A DNA stretch of 64,000 bases, from the NCBI RefSeq assembly GCF_018390605.1, contig NZ_JAHBGD010000027.1, positions 124,001 to 188,000 of the forward strand. The letters run 5' to 3'. This document shows positions 17,956 to 27,111 of this stretch, piece after piece. Below the pieces are notes generated by a model. It was not told the DNA's origin. It did not search any database and saw only the letters and a program-made list of their open reading frames with translations. Both the position numbers and the translations under genes were made by a program. The number at the start of each line of letters is the position of its first letter. Position 1 is the stretch's first letter. This DNA comes from Ancylobacter defluvii (lineage in GTDB: Bacteria; Pseudomonadota; Alphaproteobacteria; Rhizobiales; Xanthobacteraceae).

Positions 17956-19161
17956 ATGTCGGACAAGCCAAACGAGTTCCTCGACCGCCGCGATTTCATG
18001 ATCGCGTCCGTTGCGACGATCGGTGCGTCGGCTGGGCTCGTCGCCAATGCCCCTTCCGCCAGCGCCCAGGGCTCGACGCACACCGCTTCCAGTCCGGCTT
18101 ACGGCGCTGCATCAGCAACGGTGTATACCGGCGATGTCATCCAGGGGAGAAAGGTCGTCAGCGCGCTGGACGTCGACGACCTGGAGCCGGGAAGGAAGCA
18201 TCTTCTATATTTTCAGGGCGTCGAGATGCCCACCGGACAGCACTGGTATGTGTCCGTGACCGTCGCCAGGGGCGCGCAGCCGGGCAAGCGTGTCGTTCTG
18301 GTCAGCGGCGTGCATGGCGACGAAATTAGTTCCGTGCATACGGTCCAGACGGTTATGAACCAGCTCGATCCGGCGCAGATGTCGGGCACCGTTATGGCAG
18401 TCACCGACGTGTCCCGCCCGGCTATGGAGGGCATGCAGCGCCGATGGCCCAATGCCGGCAGAGGCGCCGATCTGATCGACATGAACCGGGAATGGCCGGG
18501 CAATGAAAACGGCCTCACCGCCCCCAGCCGACATGCCGGCCTGCTGTTCAATCGGCTGCTGCGGCCGAACGCCGATGCCGCCATCGACTTCCATACGGGA
18601 ACAACTGGGTTCGAGGTCACCGCCTTCAATATCGGCGGCATGGACGTGCCCGAGGTCAAGGCGATGGTGGAGCTCTATCCGGTGGGTCAGATCTTCGACA
18701 ATCACGTCTATCCGGGTGTGCTGCACAACGCCTTCATGGATGTGGGCATCCCCGCCTTCACGCCGGAAATCGGCGCGGCACGCGTCCTCGACCTGGGGAT
18801 GATCGCGCTGTTCGTGGAAGGCACGATGAACGTCCTGAAGCACCACGGCATCGTGGCCGGGCCGATGGGACGCACGGGGAAGGACGTGAGCGTCTTCGTC
18901 GGCAACAGCGCCTTCCCGATCCTGGCAACCGAAGGCGGGATCGTCGAGCATCTGGTCACACTCAATGACAAGGTGGAGCCTGGACAGAAGGTCGCCATCC
19001 AGCGCGACAGCTTCGGCGAAGTGGTTGCCGAATACACAAGCGGCGTGGCCGGAGAGGTGACCGGCCAGCGGAGCGACGCGATGGCCGAGCCCGGCAACCC
19101 CTTGGTGTTCATCCTGTTCCACAAGGATCTACCGGACCGGAGTGAGACTTATCCCGAGTGA
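17956..19161 (+). CDS. Tat-exported succinylglutamate desuccinylase/aspartoacylase-like hydrolase
   Basis: A 401-residue zinc carboxypeptidase-fold protein. Residues 8-37 are a twin-arginine signal (DRRDFMIASVATIGASAGL, cleaved near ASAQ). The zinc site is H120 and E123 in SGVHGDE with H213 in DFHTG, and DMNREWPG near residue 175 supplies the substrate arginine, all as in the AstE/AspA family. It is expected in the periplasm, removing an acyl or amino-acyl group. The last third (VEPGQKVAIQRDSFGEV) matches the beta-rich tail of the larger members. A ribosome site GGAAGGA precedes 17956. It is an isolated cargo gene between mobile-element remnants. Confidence 0.88.
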   Translation: MSDKPNEFLDRRDFMIASVATIGASAGLVANAPSASAQGSTHTASSPAYGAASATVYTGDVIQGRKVVSALDVDDLEPGRKHLLYFQGVEMPTGQHWYVSVTVARGAQPGKRVVLVSGVHGDEISSVHTVQTVMNQLDPAQMSGTVMAVTDVSRPAMEGMQRRWPNAGRGADLIDMNREWPGNENGLTAPSRHAGLLFNRLLRPNADAAIDFHTGTTGFEVTAFNIGGMDVPEVKAMVELYPVGQIFDNHVYPGVLHNAFMDVGIPAFTPEIGAARVLDLGMIALFVEGTMNVLKHHGIVAGPMGRTGKDVSVFVGNSAFPILATEGGIVEHLVTLNDKVEPGQKVAIQRDSFGEVVAEYTSGVAGEVTGQRSDAMAEPGNPLVFILFHKDLPDRSETYPE

Positions 19162-19610
19162 CCACGTCGCACTCGTGGGGCGGATCGGTCGGAATGCCCG
19201 ATGCAACGCCCGTGCAAAAAACGCAACCACGCGGAGGATTGCCTAGTCCGTCGGTGGTGAACTCGCCAGAAACAAACCTTGCCGGTGCATGTTTGAACGT
19301 CCGGCTTGGGGCCGTCTGCTGCCTGTCCGCTTCTGGCCTAGAAACTGTAAAAGCTGCCGTTCTACACCCGACCCCCTTGTCGCCGTTTGGAGTGCTGCGG
19401 CCGTCGCCGAAAACTTGCCATTTGTTCTGTTTCATCAAACGGCACAGCCGGGAGCCGAAACCGGATGGACGACTTCTTGGCGCCTAAAATGCGATAACGG
19501 ACTTGGCCTAGCGTTTGGGTAGGAGGCAGTCGGCCGGCTACGCTCATTTGCTGGCATTGAGGCTTGGCCTCCTGTGGGATTAACGGCTCGATCAAAGACG
19601 ATCGTATCGC
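19162..19610. other. Intergenic stretch without recognisable gene
   Basis: About 450 bases between the exported hydrolase and the integrase fragment. An open minus-strand frame continues the integrase fragment to 19362, but its sequence after 19611 no longer resembles a recombinase. Nothing else can be supported here. Confidence 0.45.
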
Positions 19611-19880
19611 GGTCTTCTGCTGAACGACGATCCCTCGGGTTTTGATTTCCGGTCCGGCGACCACATCGCGGATCCTGATCTTGACCAGATCGCAGCCGCG
19701 AAGCTTGCTGTCGACCGCCAGATCAAACAGCGCACGATCCCGAATGCGCCTTTCGCGATCAAGGAAGAAGCGAATAGCCCAGATCTGCTTCTGGGTGAAC
19801 GGACGCTTGGTGCCGACCTTCTTTCCAGCGCTCCAAGCTGCACGCCCGCGGATAGCATCATCGAATTGAGAATGGCCCAA
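19611..19880 (-). pseudogene. Tyrosine recombinase (integrase) fragment
   Basis: Ninety residues on the minus strand match the start of the catalytic domain of small tyrosine integrases: KRPFTQKQIWAIRFFLDRE, RDRALFDLAVDSKLRGCDLV (which holds the first catalytic arginine in KLRGCDLV), and IKTRGIVVQQKT. Directly after VVQQKT the similarity stops and the frame runs on into unrelated residues. The second arginine, the H-x-x-R box and the nucleophilic tyrosine are missing, so the protein cannot recombine DNA. It lies about 270 bases upstream of the Septu-like pair and probably marks an insertion or deletion endpoint. Confidence 0.75.
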
Positions 19881-20151
19881 GTGAGTTCTCCTCGGCCTTG
19901 ATTGGCCAAGGGAGAAACGTCGCGGATCACTACCGCTCTGGGGCCGGTAGCAGATGGTCAGCTTCTGGCCCAGGGCCTATTTTGAGCAGACATTGGGGCG
20001 TATGCATGGGATTCCAAGCTCCGCGTGATCCACGCCAGCGCTCCAGAATGATGCCGACGCAACCATAAACATGTCGGAAACGGCGGCGAATGCGTTGCGG
20101 GACCTGAGGAGTTCCGCTTAAGTCCCGCCGACGAACAGAGACACGGTGGAC

Positions 20152-21699
20152 ATGCGCTTTCACATCATCGCGCGCACGATGACTTTCCCAAGCTCCGGGA
20201 ACGATGTCGCTTTCCTAAAGATCGATCACTGGAACGACTATTCGTTCGTGACGATGTTCGACGTGGTCGTCTTCGACGCCGCGGGCAAGCGGGCCGACTT
20301 GGGAGCCGTCAAGATCGGTTTCGTGAGTCAGACGGAAGACATAAGCACCTACACCACCCTAGAAGAACAGTTCGATGTCCTACCACAGCACTATTTTTCC
20401 CTAGGTCAGGACGTCGAGTACTATCAGAAGATCCGCAGCAACCTTTCTGCCGAGACTGCGGAAGCCTATCTCCGAGGCCTTCGCGATATGGCATTCGACG
20501 AGGCATACCAGCGCATTGCATCTGGACAGCGGGTGTTTCGCACCTCACTGCTCAGGTCGGTCAGCGTGTCCTCGTTGGAAAAGGACGGCCAGTTCAAGAG
20601 GGTGCTCGACGGTCGCGCACCCTTGACCGATTTCGACTTTGGTTTCGCTCGCCCGCAGTCCGACACCATGGCCGCTGTCGAAATGCGCTTTAAGGTAGTC
20701 GCCGGGTCCAAGCCCAGCACTAACATCCATGCCCTGATCGGGCGAAACGGCGTCGGTAAGACAACGATCCTCAACGACATGGTCCGTGCCATCATGGCGC
20801 CCACCGAAACGCAGGCCGCGTTCTACCGCCCCGGTCTCTTCGGCAATACTCCGATAGAACGCACGTATTTCAGCAGCCTGATATCGGTCGCATTCAGCGC
20901 CTTCGATCCGTTCAAGCCGCCAGCCGAACAACCGGATCCCGAGAAAGGGACGCGGTACTATTACCTCGGCCTGAAAGATGGCGAGGACGACGGGGGCATC
21001 CTGCTGAAATCCCTGACCGCACTGCGGGACGAATGCGCCACGAGCCTGCGTGAGTGCTTCTCCGACTCGGGCAGAACCACGCGTTGGTTGACGGCCATCA
21101 GGACGCTGGAGTCCGACGAGAATTTCGCGCTGATGAACCTGGGGCAGCTTGTCACCTATTCGGGTGACGTCCTCCAACGCGAGTCCCGCAGCATCGTCGA
21201 CAAGATGAGCTCGGGGCACGCTGTCGTCCTGCTGACGATATCGCGGCTAGTGGCCAAGGTGGAGGAAAAGACCCTCGTTCTCATCGACGAGCCTGAGAGC
21301 CATCTCCATCCGCCGTTGCTATCCGCTTTCACCCGAGCCATCAGCGAACTACTCCACAACCGGAACGGCGTGGCCATCATCGCCACCCACTCGCCCGTCG
21401 TATTGCAGGAGGTGCCTCGATCCTGCGCCTCCGTGGTGATCAGGCAGCGGCTCTCGATGGTCGTCACACCGCCCACCATCGAGACGTTCGGCGAGAACGC
21501 TGGCGTCCTGACCCGCGAGGTTTTCGGCCTTGAGGTCATAAAATCCGGTTTCCACGATCTGCTCGCACGTGCCGTGCGAGCAGGGGGAACGTACGACGAG
21601 ATCATCGCCGAACACGGCGGCCAGATCGGGATGGAGGCCAGGGGCATTCTCAGGGCCATGGTCGCCGAGCGTGATTCTAGCAGATCGACGCTGTCATGA
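20152..21699 (+). CDS. ptuA: Septu-like AAA/ABC-type ATPase (PtuA-like) with extra N-terminal domain
   Basis: About 515 residues; ATG at 20152 chosen, GTG at 20146 also possible. Numbered from 20146, the ATPase core has Walker A GRNGVGKTT (199-207), an ABC-type signature SSGH (355-358), Walker B LVLIDEPESHLHPP (377-390) and the switch histidine in IIATHSP (411-417), the layout of SMC/OLD-like ATPases used by PtuA. The first about 130 residues are a separate domain (DVVVFDAAGKRADLGAVKIG, then QHYFSLGQDVEYYQKI) that I cannot name. The stop overlaps the HNH gene start by four bases (ATGA), so the two are translationally coupled. In Septu the ATPase senses infection and controls the nuclease. Confidence 0.75.
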   Translation: MRFHIIARTMTFPSSGNDVAFLKIDHWNDYSFVTMFDVVVFDAAGKRADLGAVKIGFVSQTEDISTYTTLEEQFDVLPQHYFSLGQDVEYYQKIRSNLSAETAEAYLRGLRDMAFDEAYQRIASGQRVFRTSLLRSVSVSSLEKDGQFKRVLDGRAPLTDFDFGFARPQSDTMAAVEMRFKVVAGSKPSTNIHALIGRNGVGKTTILNDMVRAIMAPTETQAAFYRPGLFGNTPIERTYFSSLISVAFSAFDPFKPPAEQPDPEKGTRYYYLGLKDGEDDGGILLKSLTALRDECATSLRECFSDSGRTTRWLTAIRTLESDENFALMNLGQLVTYSGDVLQRESRSIVDKMSSGHAVVLLTISRLVAKVEEKTLVLIDEPESHLHPPLLSAFTRAISELLHNRNGVAIIATHSPVVLQEVPRSCASVVIRQRLSMVVTPPTIETFGENAGVLTREVFGLEVIKSGFHDLLARAVRAGGTYDEIIAEHGGQIGMEARGILRAMVAERDSSRSTLS

Positions 21700-22610
21700 G
21701 GAAGTTGACGTTACCGCCCAACGATCCGGTCGATGTTTACGACCTGTGTGTGGCCGAGGTCACCGACATCGCAGTCCGATCGGCGTATGTCTCGAACAGG
21801 AACCACATGACGACGGCAGCGGGCGATTTCGCGTCAGCGAGCGCCGCCAAGTCTTGGGCGAGCCTTCCACGGGTCGCCAGGGGAAATCCCGGAGCCGTCA
21901 TCATCGGCACCTTGACGAAAAAGTCGCTCAACGACCTCTATTCGGCCTACATGGTCCAAGCCAAGGGGCCGTCGAGGAAGGTCTACGACGACATCATGGT
22001 CGCCGCCAAGGGCCTCTGCCCCTTCTGTGCGGGGTTGGGCCAAGTGCATACGCTGGACCATTACTTGCCGAAGGCGAACTTTCCGGCACACTCGGTTTCT
22101 CCAGCAAACCTCGTGCCGTGCTGCCGGGACTGTAATACCGGCAAGGGAAGCAGCTTCGGAGCGGCCAATGTTGACCAGACGCTCCATCCCTATTTCGACG
22201 CCGACCAGTTCTTCCAGCAGCGTTGGATCTTCGGCCGGCTCACGACGGCGAAACCATTGGTGATGGAATACATATGCCGTCCCCCGGATGCCTGGCCCGC
22301 GGTCGACAGGCAACGCGCGGTCAGACATTTCGAGGACTATGACATCGCGTCCCGTTTCGAGCTGCAGGCGGGCGGCGAACTGACCCGCATCGTCGCCTCG
22401 CGCGCCGGGATACTGTCCCGTCTGACGCCTGCGGACTACCGATCGTATCTGTTGGAGAATGCCCAAGGATCGGGCGCCGACCTTAACGGGTGGAGCCGCA
22501 CCATGTATGCCGCTCTGGCTGTCGATAACTGGTTCTGCCAGACGGACTTCACCGATCCAAATTGGCTTCCACCGGTTCTCGCTGCAATACCGGCACCCAA
22601 CTCGGGCTGA
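21696..22610 (+). CDS. ptuB: HNH endonuclease of the Septu-like pair (PtuB-like)
   Basis: A 304-residue protein starting inside the ATPase stop codon. The HNH fold lies at residues about 105-155: zinc pair C108-x2-C111, the D121-H122 catalytic element followed by YLPK, N138 in PANLVPCC, and the second zinc pair ending CRDCN (C143, C146). This is the two-CxxC HNH layout of PtuB-type nucleases. The C-terminal 150 residues have no family I can name. With the upstream ATPase it forms a likely anti-phage effector that degrades DNA or tRNA-like targets; target specificity is unknown. Confidence 0.78.
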   Translation: MRKLTLPPNDPVDVYDLCVAEVTDIAVRSAYVSNRNHMTTAAGDFASASAAKSWASLPRVARGNPGAVIIGTLTKKSLNDLYSAYMVQAKGPSRKVYDDIMVAAKGLCPFCAGLGQVHTLDHYLPKANFPAHSVSPANLVPCCRDCNTGKGSSFGAANVDQTLHPYFDADQFFQQRWIFGRLTTAKPLVMEYICRPPDAWPAVDRQRAVRHFEDYDIASRFELQAGGELTRIVASRAGILSRLTPADYRSYLLENAQGSGADLNGWSRTMYAALAVDNWFCQTDFTDPNWLPPVLAAIPAPNSG

Positions 22611-23512
22611 CCGCTCCGTTGGTCAACCGCAGGAGATAGAGCAGCATATCGAACAGTCGCCGAATCCCAGTGGGGCTTGAGGGTGAGGGAGCGCATTCGG
22701 ACGAAGTGCTCTCTCCCCTAATTCCTCGACTGTATCCGGGCTTTTCTTTTAGGGCAATTCATTGGCTGGGTTCACCGCCCGAATTTTCGATCACTCTTGC
22801 TCTAATCTAGCCGACCCAAGGCAGCTCGTCTGCGGCGAGGATCTCTCGGGCGCGTTGCATGTCGATCAGTTCCTCGGTCGTGAGCGGTACGGTGCCCTCG
22901 CAATGCGATCCCGAGAATTCGGGACGCCGTCCGGCATGTCCAAGGGCAAAGTGGGATGGTGCGAGCAATAGGTATGGATGGCTAGTCCCGAGTCCCGAAA
23001 GTCCTGATGGGCCCCGATTGCATAAGTGGAAAATCCGCCCTGACGGCAGGGCATCGGACAAAGCCGGTGGCGGTGCCCCGCATTAAACGACGTCCGCTTT
23101 CAGGATTTTGGAAAGTCAGCCAGAACGACCGGAATGGCGGCGCAAAGCAGACGTCGCTGAGGGGAGCCGAGGGGCCGCAAGGGGTCGGAACTGCGTGCGG
23201 GCCGCAATCGAGCTGATCGAAAGCAAGTGGACATGCTCGACAGCGGAAAATGGCCGGCTAGACCGGCCGAGCTGACACGTCTCATTCACCCGGCAACCAT
23301 CGGAAGCCGCGGCGTGCGTAACGGCTATTTCGTGAAGCCCGTCAGCCATCCAGACTGGCGAAATGTCCAAATGCCGTATGCTCCGAAATCGATGTTCCCG
23401 CGTGCGTGCGCCCCACGGCACATTGCCGGTGGACCTTTACGCCTATGCGAGAGAGACGCCGGGGCCTTCTGATAATCCGCGCCCCATCGAATCTGACCGT
23501 GCTAGAATCCGC
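22611..23512. other. Gene-poor gap between the Septu-like pair and the recombinase
   Basis: About 900 bases. A minus-strand frame at 22807-23061 ends in a plausible protein tail (TTEELIDMQRAREILAADEL) while a neighbouring frame carries YAIGAHQDFRDSGL, so a small decayed gene split by a frameshift is possible. Neither frame has a convincing start or ribosome site. Otherwise I see nothing that can be supported. Confidence 0.4.
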
Positions 23513-23620
23513 GTGACCGATGACTGGCCCCAGGTGCTGCCGATAACGGAAGTCGAGCTGCGGGTCATCGAAGCCCACTTCGCAGAGGTGCTCGACGAGC
23601 TGTTCGGCCCTCTTCCGTGA
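23513..23620 (+). CDS. Small ORF preceding the serine recombinase
   Basis: A 35-residue reading frame from a GTG at 23513 (the open frame extends back to 23363). Its translation, starting VTDDWPQVLPITEVELRVIE and ending in DELFGPLP, is acidic and protein-like. Similar short proteins commonly sit directly ahead of serine recombinases in Rhizobiales, to my recollection. The stop is 15 bases before the recombinase start, so the two are probably co-transcribed. Function unknown; it could act as a recombinase accessory factor. Confidence 0.5.
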   Translation: MTDDWPQVLPITEVELRVIEAHFAEVLDELFGPLP

Positions 23621-23635
23621 GAGGAGACGCCGGAC

Positions 23636-25381
23636 GTGGCCAGACATGCAGCGGAGCGGAATGTAGGAGCTACAACCGGCGTCGCGGAGCGAGCCGCTCT
23701 CTATCTCCGCGTCTCAACCGGGCGACAGGCTGATAGCGATCTCTCCATTCCCGATCAGCGCCGGCAGATCGAAAATTACTGCCAAGCGAAGGGTTGGGAG
23801 CGGGTCGCGGAGTTCGTTGAGCCCGGCAATACCGCTACCGATGATCGGCGTCCCGCCTTTCAGGCGATGATCGATGCCGCCCTGACGAGGCCCGCACCCT
23901 TCGGCGTCATCATCGTTCACAGCTTCTCGCGCTTCTTCCGCGATCAGTTCCAGTTCGAGTTTTATGTCCGCAAGCTCGCGAAGAACGGCGTGCGGCTGAT
24001 CTCCATCACCCAGGACCTCGGCGACGATCCCATGAGCGTCATGATGCGCCAGATCATGACGCTGTTTGACGAGTACCAGTCGAAGGAAAATGCGAAGCAC
24101 ACCCTGCGGGCGATGAAGGAGAATGCCCGTCAGGGCTATTGGAACGGCTCACGCCCTCCCATCGGCTACCGCATCGTGATTGCCGGCCAGCGCGGCTCCA
24201 AGGTCAAGAAGAAGCTGGAGATCGATCCGATCCATGCCGACACGGTCCGGCTAATCTACAGGCTGGCCCTGACGGGTGATCCGCAGCGCAACGGCAGCCC
24301 GATGGGGATCAAATCGATCACCGCTTACCTCAATGAGCGCAACATCCGCACCCGCGATGGCGGGCGCTGGGGGATCGCTTCCGTCCATCAGATCCTGACC
24401 CGAACCACCTATATCGGGGAGCATCGGTTCAACACGCGGGACCACAAGACCCGAGCCCCCAAACCGGAAGCCGAGCACGCGATTGCCCAGGTCCCTTCGA
24501 TCATCACCGAGGCTGAGTTCCGCGCCGTGCAAGCGAACCTCAGGGCGCGAAGCCCGCAATGGACGCCGCCACGCGAGGTGAGCGGCCCGACGCTTCTGAC
24601 TGGCATCTGCTTCTGCGCCAGCTGCGGTGGCGCCATGACGCTCCGGACCGGCAAGGGCAGTTCCGGCGGCATGTATCGCTACTACGCCTGTTCGACGACA
24701 GCGCGCATGGGCAAAACCGGCTGCAAGGGTCTTGCGGTCCGTATGGACCGGCTTGACCGCGCCGTCATCGATCATCTGGAACGGCGCATCCTCGACCCCG
24801 AACGCCTTTCCGTCCTTCTGGAACAGCTTCTTGATCGGCGCGAGGAATGGGTCGAGCGGCGGCGCAACCACATCACCGAGCTCAACAAGCGGGCGACGGA
24901 GTCCGAGGCTAAGCTGAAGCGCCTTTATGAGGCGATCGAAAACGGCCTCATCAACATGGCCGATCTCTCATTGAAGGACCGCATCGCCGAGCTGACCGCG
25001 ATTCGCGACCAGGCCCAGGCCGACGCCGAGCGCGCGCAAGCGGCTGTGGAGAGGACTGGCCCGAAAGTTACCGTCGAGAGCCTGAAGCACTTCTCCGAGG
25101 TCGCCCGCGCAAAGCTGCGCACCGAGACCGGCGAGTATCACCGCGACCATCTTCGCGCGCTCGCTCAACGCGTCGAGGTGGTGAGCAAGTCAGAGATTCG
25201 GCTCATGGGAAATAAATCGGACCTTCTGCGCACGTTGGCTGCCGCATCAAGCGTAGGAGCGGCGGCGAACGGCGTTCGCAGTTTTGTACCGAAGTGGCGC
25301 GCCCAACACGATTCGAACGTGCGATCTCTGCCTTGGAGGGCGGCATCGACCATTCCCGTCTCTCCTTGCTTCAGGTGTTAA
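23636..25381 (+). CDS. Large serine recombinase
   Basis: A 581-residue site-specific recombinase starting with GTG at 23636, with GAGAGGAG just upstream. The resolvase-type catalytic domain covers residues about 18-165, with nucleophile S27 in ALYLRVSTGRQ, the arginine-bearing SFSRFFRD segment, and DEYQSKENAKH. The recombinase domain (GYRIVIAG, then SITAYLNERNIRTRDGGRWG) follows, then a zinc ribbon (CFCASCGG ... CSTTARMGKTGCKG) and a coiled-coil C-terminal domain. The last about 25 codons read through a tRNA-Arg-like sequence and are probably not conserved protein. It should integrate and excise its element, perhaps at that site. Confidence 0.92.
   Translation: MARHAAERNVGATTGVAERAALYLRVSTGRQADSDLSIPDQRRQIENYCQAKGWERVAEFVEPGNTATDDRRPAFQAMIDAALTRPAPFGVIIVHSFSRFFRDQFQFEFYVRKLAKNGVRLISITQDLGDDPMSVMMRQIMTLFDEYQSKENAKHTLRAMKENARQGYWNGSRPPIGYRIVIAGQRGSKVKKKLEIDPIHADTVRLIYRLALTGDPQRNGSPMGIKSITAYLNERNIRTRDGGRWGIASVHQILTRTTYIGEHRFNTRDHKTRAPKPEAEHAIAQVPSIITEAEFRAVQANLRARSPQWTPPREVSGPTLLTGICFCASCGGAMTLRTGKGSSGGMYRYYACSTTARMGKTGCKGLAVRMDRLDRAVIDHLERRILDPERLSVLLEQLLDRREEWVERRRNHITELNKRATESEAKLKRLYEAIENGLINMADLSLKDRIAELTAIRDQAQADAERAQAAVERTGPKVTVESLKHFSEVARAKLRTETGEYHRDHLRALAQRVEVVSKSEIRLMGNKSDLLRTLAAASSVGAAANGVRSFVPKWRAQHDSNVRSLPWRAASTIPVSPCFRC
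25295..25342 (-). other. 3' half of a tRNA-Arg(CCG)-like gene, probable attachment site
   Basis: Read on the minus strand, these bases end in CCA and give acceptor strand GGGCGCG, the T-arm with GTTCGAAT, and part of an anticodon arm, as in the 3' half of tRNA-Arg(CCG). The remaining 5' half is absent and one base near the anticodon appears deleted, so it is not a functional tRNA. Such 3'-half copies are typical att sites. It sits inside the 3' end of the recombinase gene and 30 bases beyond the traB stop, between two mobile modules. Confidence 0.6.
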
Positions 25382-26606
25382 ACGACATCACCAGGGGAAC
25401 GGCGAACAGCCGCGCCCATGCAACCATGCTGGCCTTCTGGATGTCGACGATCGAGGACCCTTCAGTCCACCAGCCATTGCCGGCCGCGATGATCGTCTCT
25501 GCGCCGAACCACATCGATTGAAGAATGGGCCAGACGATGAGCTGTTCGTAGCAGATGACCGGCGCGATCCGGACGTCATCGAGTTCGGCAATCGGGTTGG
25601 CAAAAAAGTGGGCCCGGGCACCGCCCCCCGCTCCGGTCCATGTCGTCCAGGGCTGCCACATAGAAACGGGTACGGGCATTCGCTCGCGATAGAGAACGCT
25701 CGCCTCGCCGGTGGAAATTGCCACCATCACATTGTCGTAGCCATGCCGGTCGAGCACCGCCGCGCCGGCGAGAAGTGTAACGTCGGAATCACGCAGCGCG
25801 TTCTTCCAGAGGCCTTCGAGGGTCGGGGTCCAGAACCCGAGCGCACTTTCCGGCAGGATCACAACGTGGGCACCGCTTGCGGCCCGCTCACGCACCAAGG
25901 CGATGAGCATGTCCTGATAGGCAAGCGATCGCTCGCGGCCAAGATTTCGCCCGAGAGCGAGGTCAGCGCCCCTCCAACCCATGGGCGGTGCCGGCTCAGT
26001 CCGGTTCGTCGCCGACCACAGCCACAGCCCAGCGAGGATCAACATCATGACCGGCCAGGCACGCGTCGTCATGACGAGCAACATCACGACCGTAGCCGTG
26101 AGCCCCCACCAGCCCCAGCCGGGGAAGAGTACACCGGCAGCCGTCACGGGATGCGCCCACCCCGTGATCCCAAACGGCGGAAACGCCATCAGGACAGCAG
26201 CCGCCAGATAACGAAGCGCGCGTGTCCATCCCGGTTGTGTTGTCCATAGCGCAGCGTGAACCCCGACAAACAGACACGACGCGCCGATCCATAGGCCAAG
26301 TCCGGGCCAGATATCGGCGGCATAGAAGGCAGAAACGCCCTGCGGCAGGCCCCGGGAGGCCGCGAGGAAATACCCCATCGACACCGCCGCTGCTGTAACC
26401 CGGTCCGGCGCCCACGCCCAAAGCGCCGGGAACAGCATGGCGAGCGGCAACGTCGGGACATGCCCGGACCATCCAATCCAGCCGGTGGCGACGGCCGCGA
26501 TGAGAAGCAGGGCAGGGCGCCAACGATCAGGGATGGGCGGTGAGGATCGGCCACGCCGGGCCAAGAAGGCCGGCGTCGGGGATTGGCCCGAAATAGCGGG
26601 AGTCAT
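25371..26606 (-). CDS. traB: Conjugal transfer protein TraB
   Basis: A 411-residue protein of the Ti-type transfer system. The first half has about six membrane helices (LLLIAAVATGWIGWSGHV, AMLFPALWAWAP, and others). The second half resembles a nitrilase/carbon-nitrogen hydrolase domain: HVVILPESALGFW with the glutamate, APVICYEQLIVWP with the cysteine position, and ETIIAAGNGWWTEG. TraB increases plasmid transfer efficiency in Agrobacterium; its reaction is not known. It is the last gene of a traA-traF-traB operon, overlapping the end of traF by 80 bases if this start is right; a later start would shorten the overlap. Confidence 0.9.
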   Translation of the reverse strand: MTPAISGQSPTPAFLARRGRSSPPIPDRWRPALLLIAAVATGWIGWSGHVPTLPLAMLFPALWAWAPDRVTAAAVSMGYFLAASRGLPQGVSAFYAADIWPGLGLWIGASCLFVGVHAALWTTQPGWTRALRYLAAAVLMAFPPFGITGWAHPVTAAGVLFPGWGWWGLTATVVMLLVMTTRAWPVMMLILAGLWLWSATNRTEPAPPMGWRGADLALGRNLGRERSLAYQDMLIALVRERAASGAHVVILPESALGFWTPTLEGLWKNALRDSDVTLLAGAAVLDRHGYDNVMVAISTGEASVLYRERMPVPVSMWQPWTTWTGAGGGARAHFFANPIAELDDVRIAPVICYEQLIVWPILQSMWFGAETIIAAGNGWWTEGSSIVDIQKASMVAWARLFAVPLVMSFNT

Positions 26607-27111
26607 AGGAACCTGCGAAAGGGGAATGAACGAAGATCTGGCCAGCCGGAACGATGCCGCCGGTCCAGGGGGTGAGCGCGCGCCCGGCGCCGTCGCGTAT
26701 GATCAGTTTGGAGCGGGGCAGGGCGGCTCCATCGATCACGACGTCGGTGCCGATTTCGATGCGGCTGCCGGCGAGCGCCGCGACGGTCTTGATGAGCGGC
26801 GCGGCGCCGCCCGGGCATGAGCCCCGCCGGAAATATCCGCGCTCGAGGCCGAAGGCCAAGACCGGCCCCGGCGGCGCACAGATGAAGATGAGATCCCCGA
26901 TGGCGGCGGGGCGATCGAGCGGCACGATCCGCCACAGCCCGAGCGGCTCGCTCGGAGTCAGGTTGATGCGCAATCCACCGAGCCAACCCGGAACGGCGAT
27001 CACCGCCATCACAACCCCGCCGCCGACCAGGATCGCGAGCGCCCGCCGCCGCGTCTCGCCCCTCCACCTTCCGGCTGCTCTTCCGATATCCACAGACGCA
27101 CCGACCGTCAT
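26527..27111 (-). CDS. traF: Conjugal transfer signal peptidase TraF
   Basis: A 194-residue S26-type serine peptidase. One N-terminal membrane helix (ALAILVGGGVVMAVIAVPGW) precedes the catalytic serine motif NLTPSEPLGLWRI (S-x-P-x-G) and a lysine in PLIKTVAALAG, matching TraF/TrhF proteases that process and cyclise the pilin TrbC. The start ATG overlaps the traA stop (ATGA), so translation is coupled to traA. The pilin substrate (trbC) is not in this window, so the gene depends on mating-pair genes elsewhere. Confidence 0.92.
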   Translation of the reverse strand: MTVGASVDIGRAAGRWRGETRRRALAILVGGGVVMAVIAVPGWLGGLRINLTPSEPLGLWRIVPLDRPAAIGDLIFICAPPGPVLAFGLERGYFRRGSCPGGAAPLIKTVAALAGSRIEIGTDVVIDGAALPRSKLIIRDGAGRALTPWTGGIVPAGQIFVHSPFAGSYDSRYFGPIPDAGLLGPAWPILTAHP

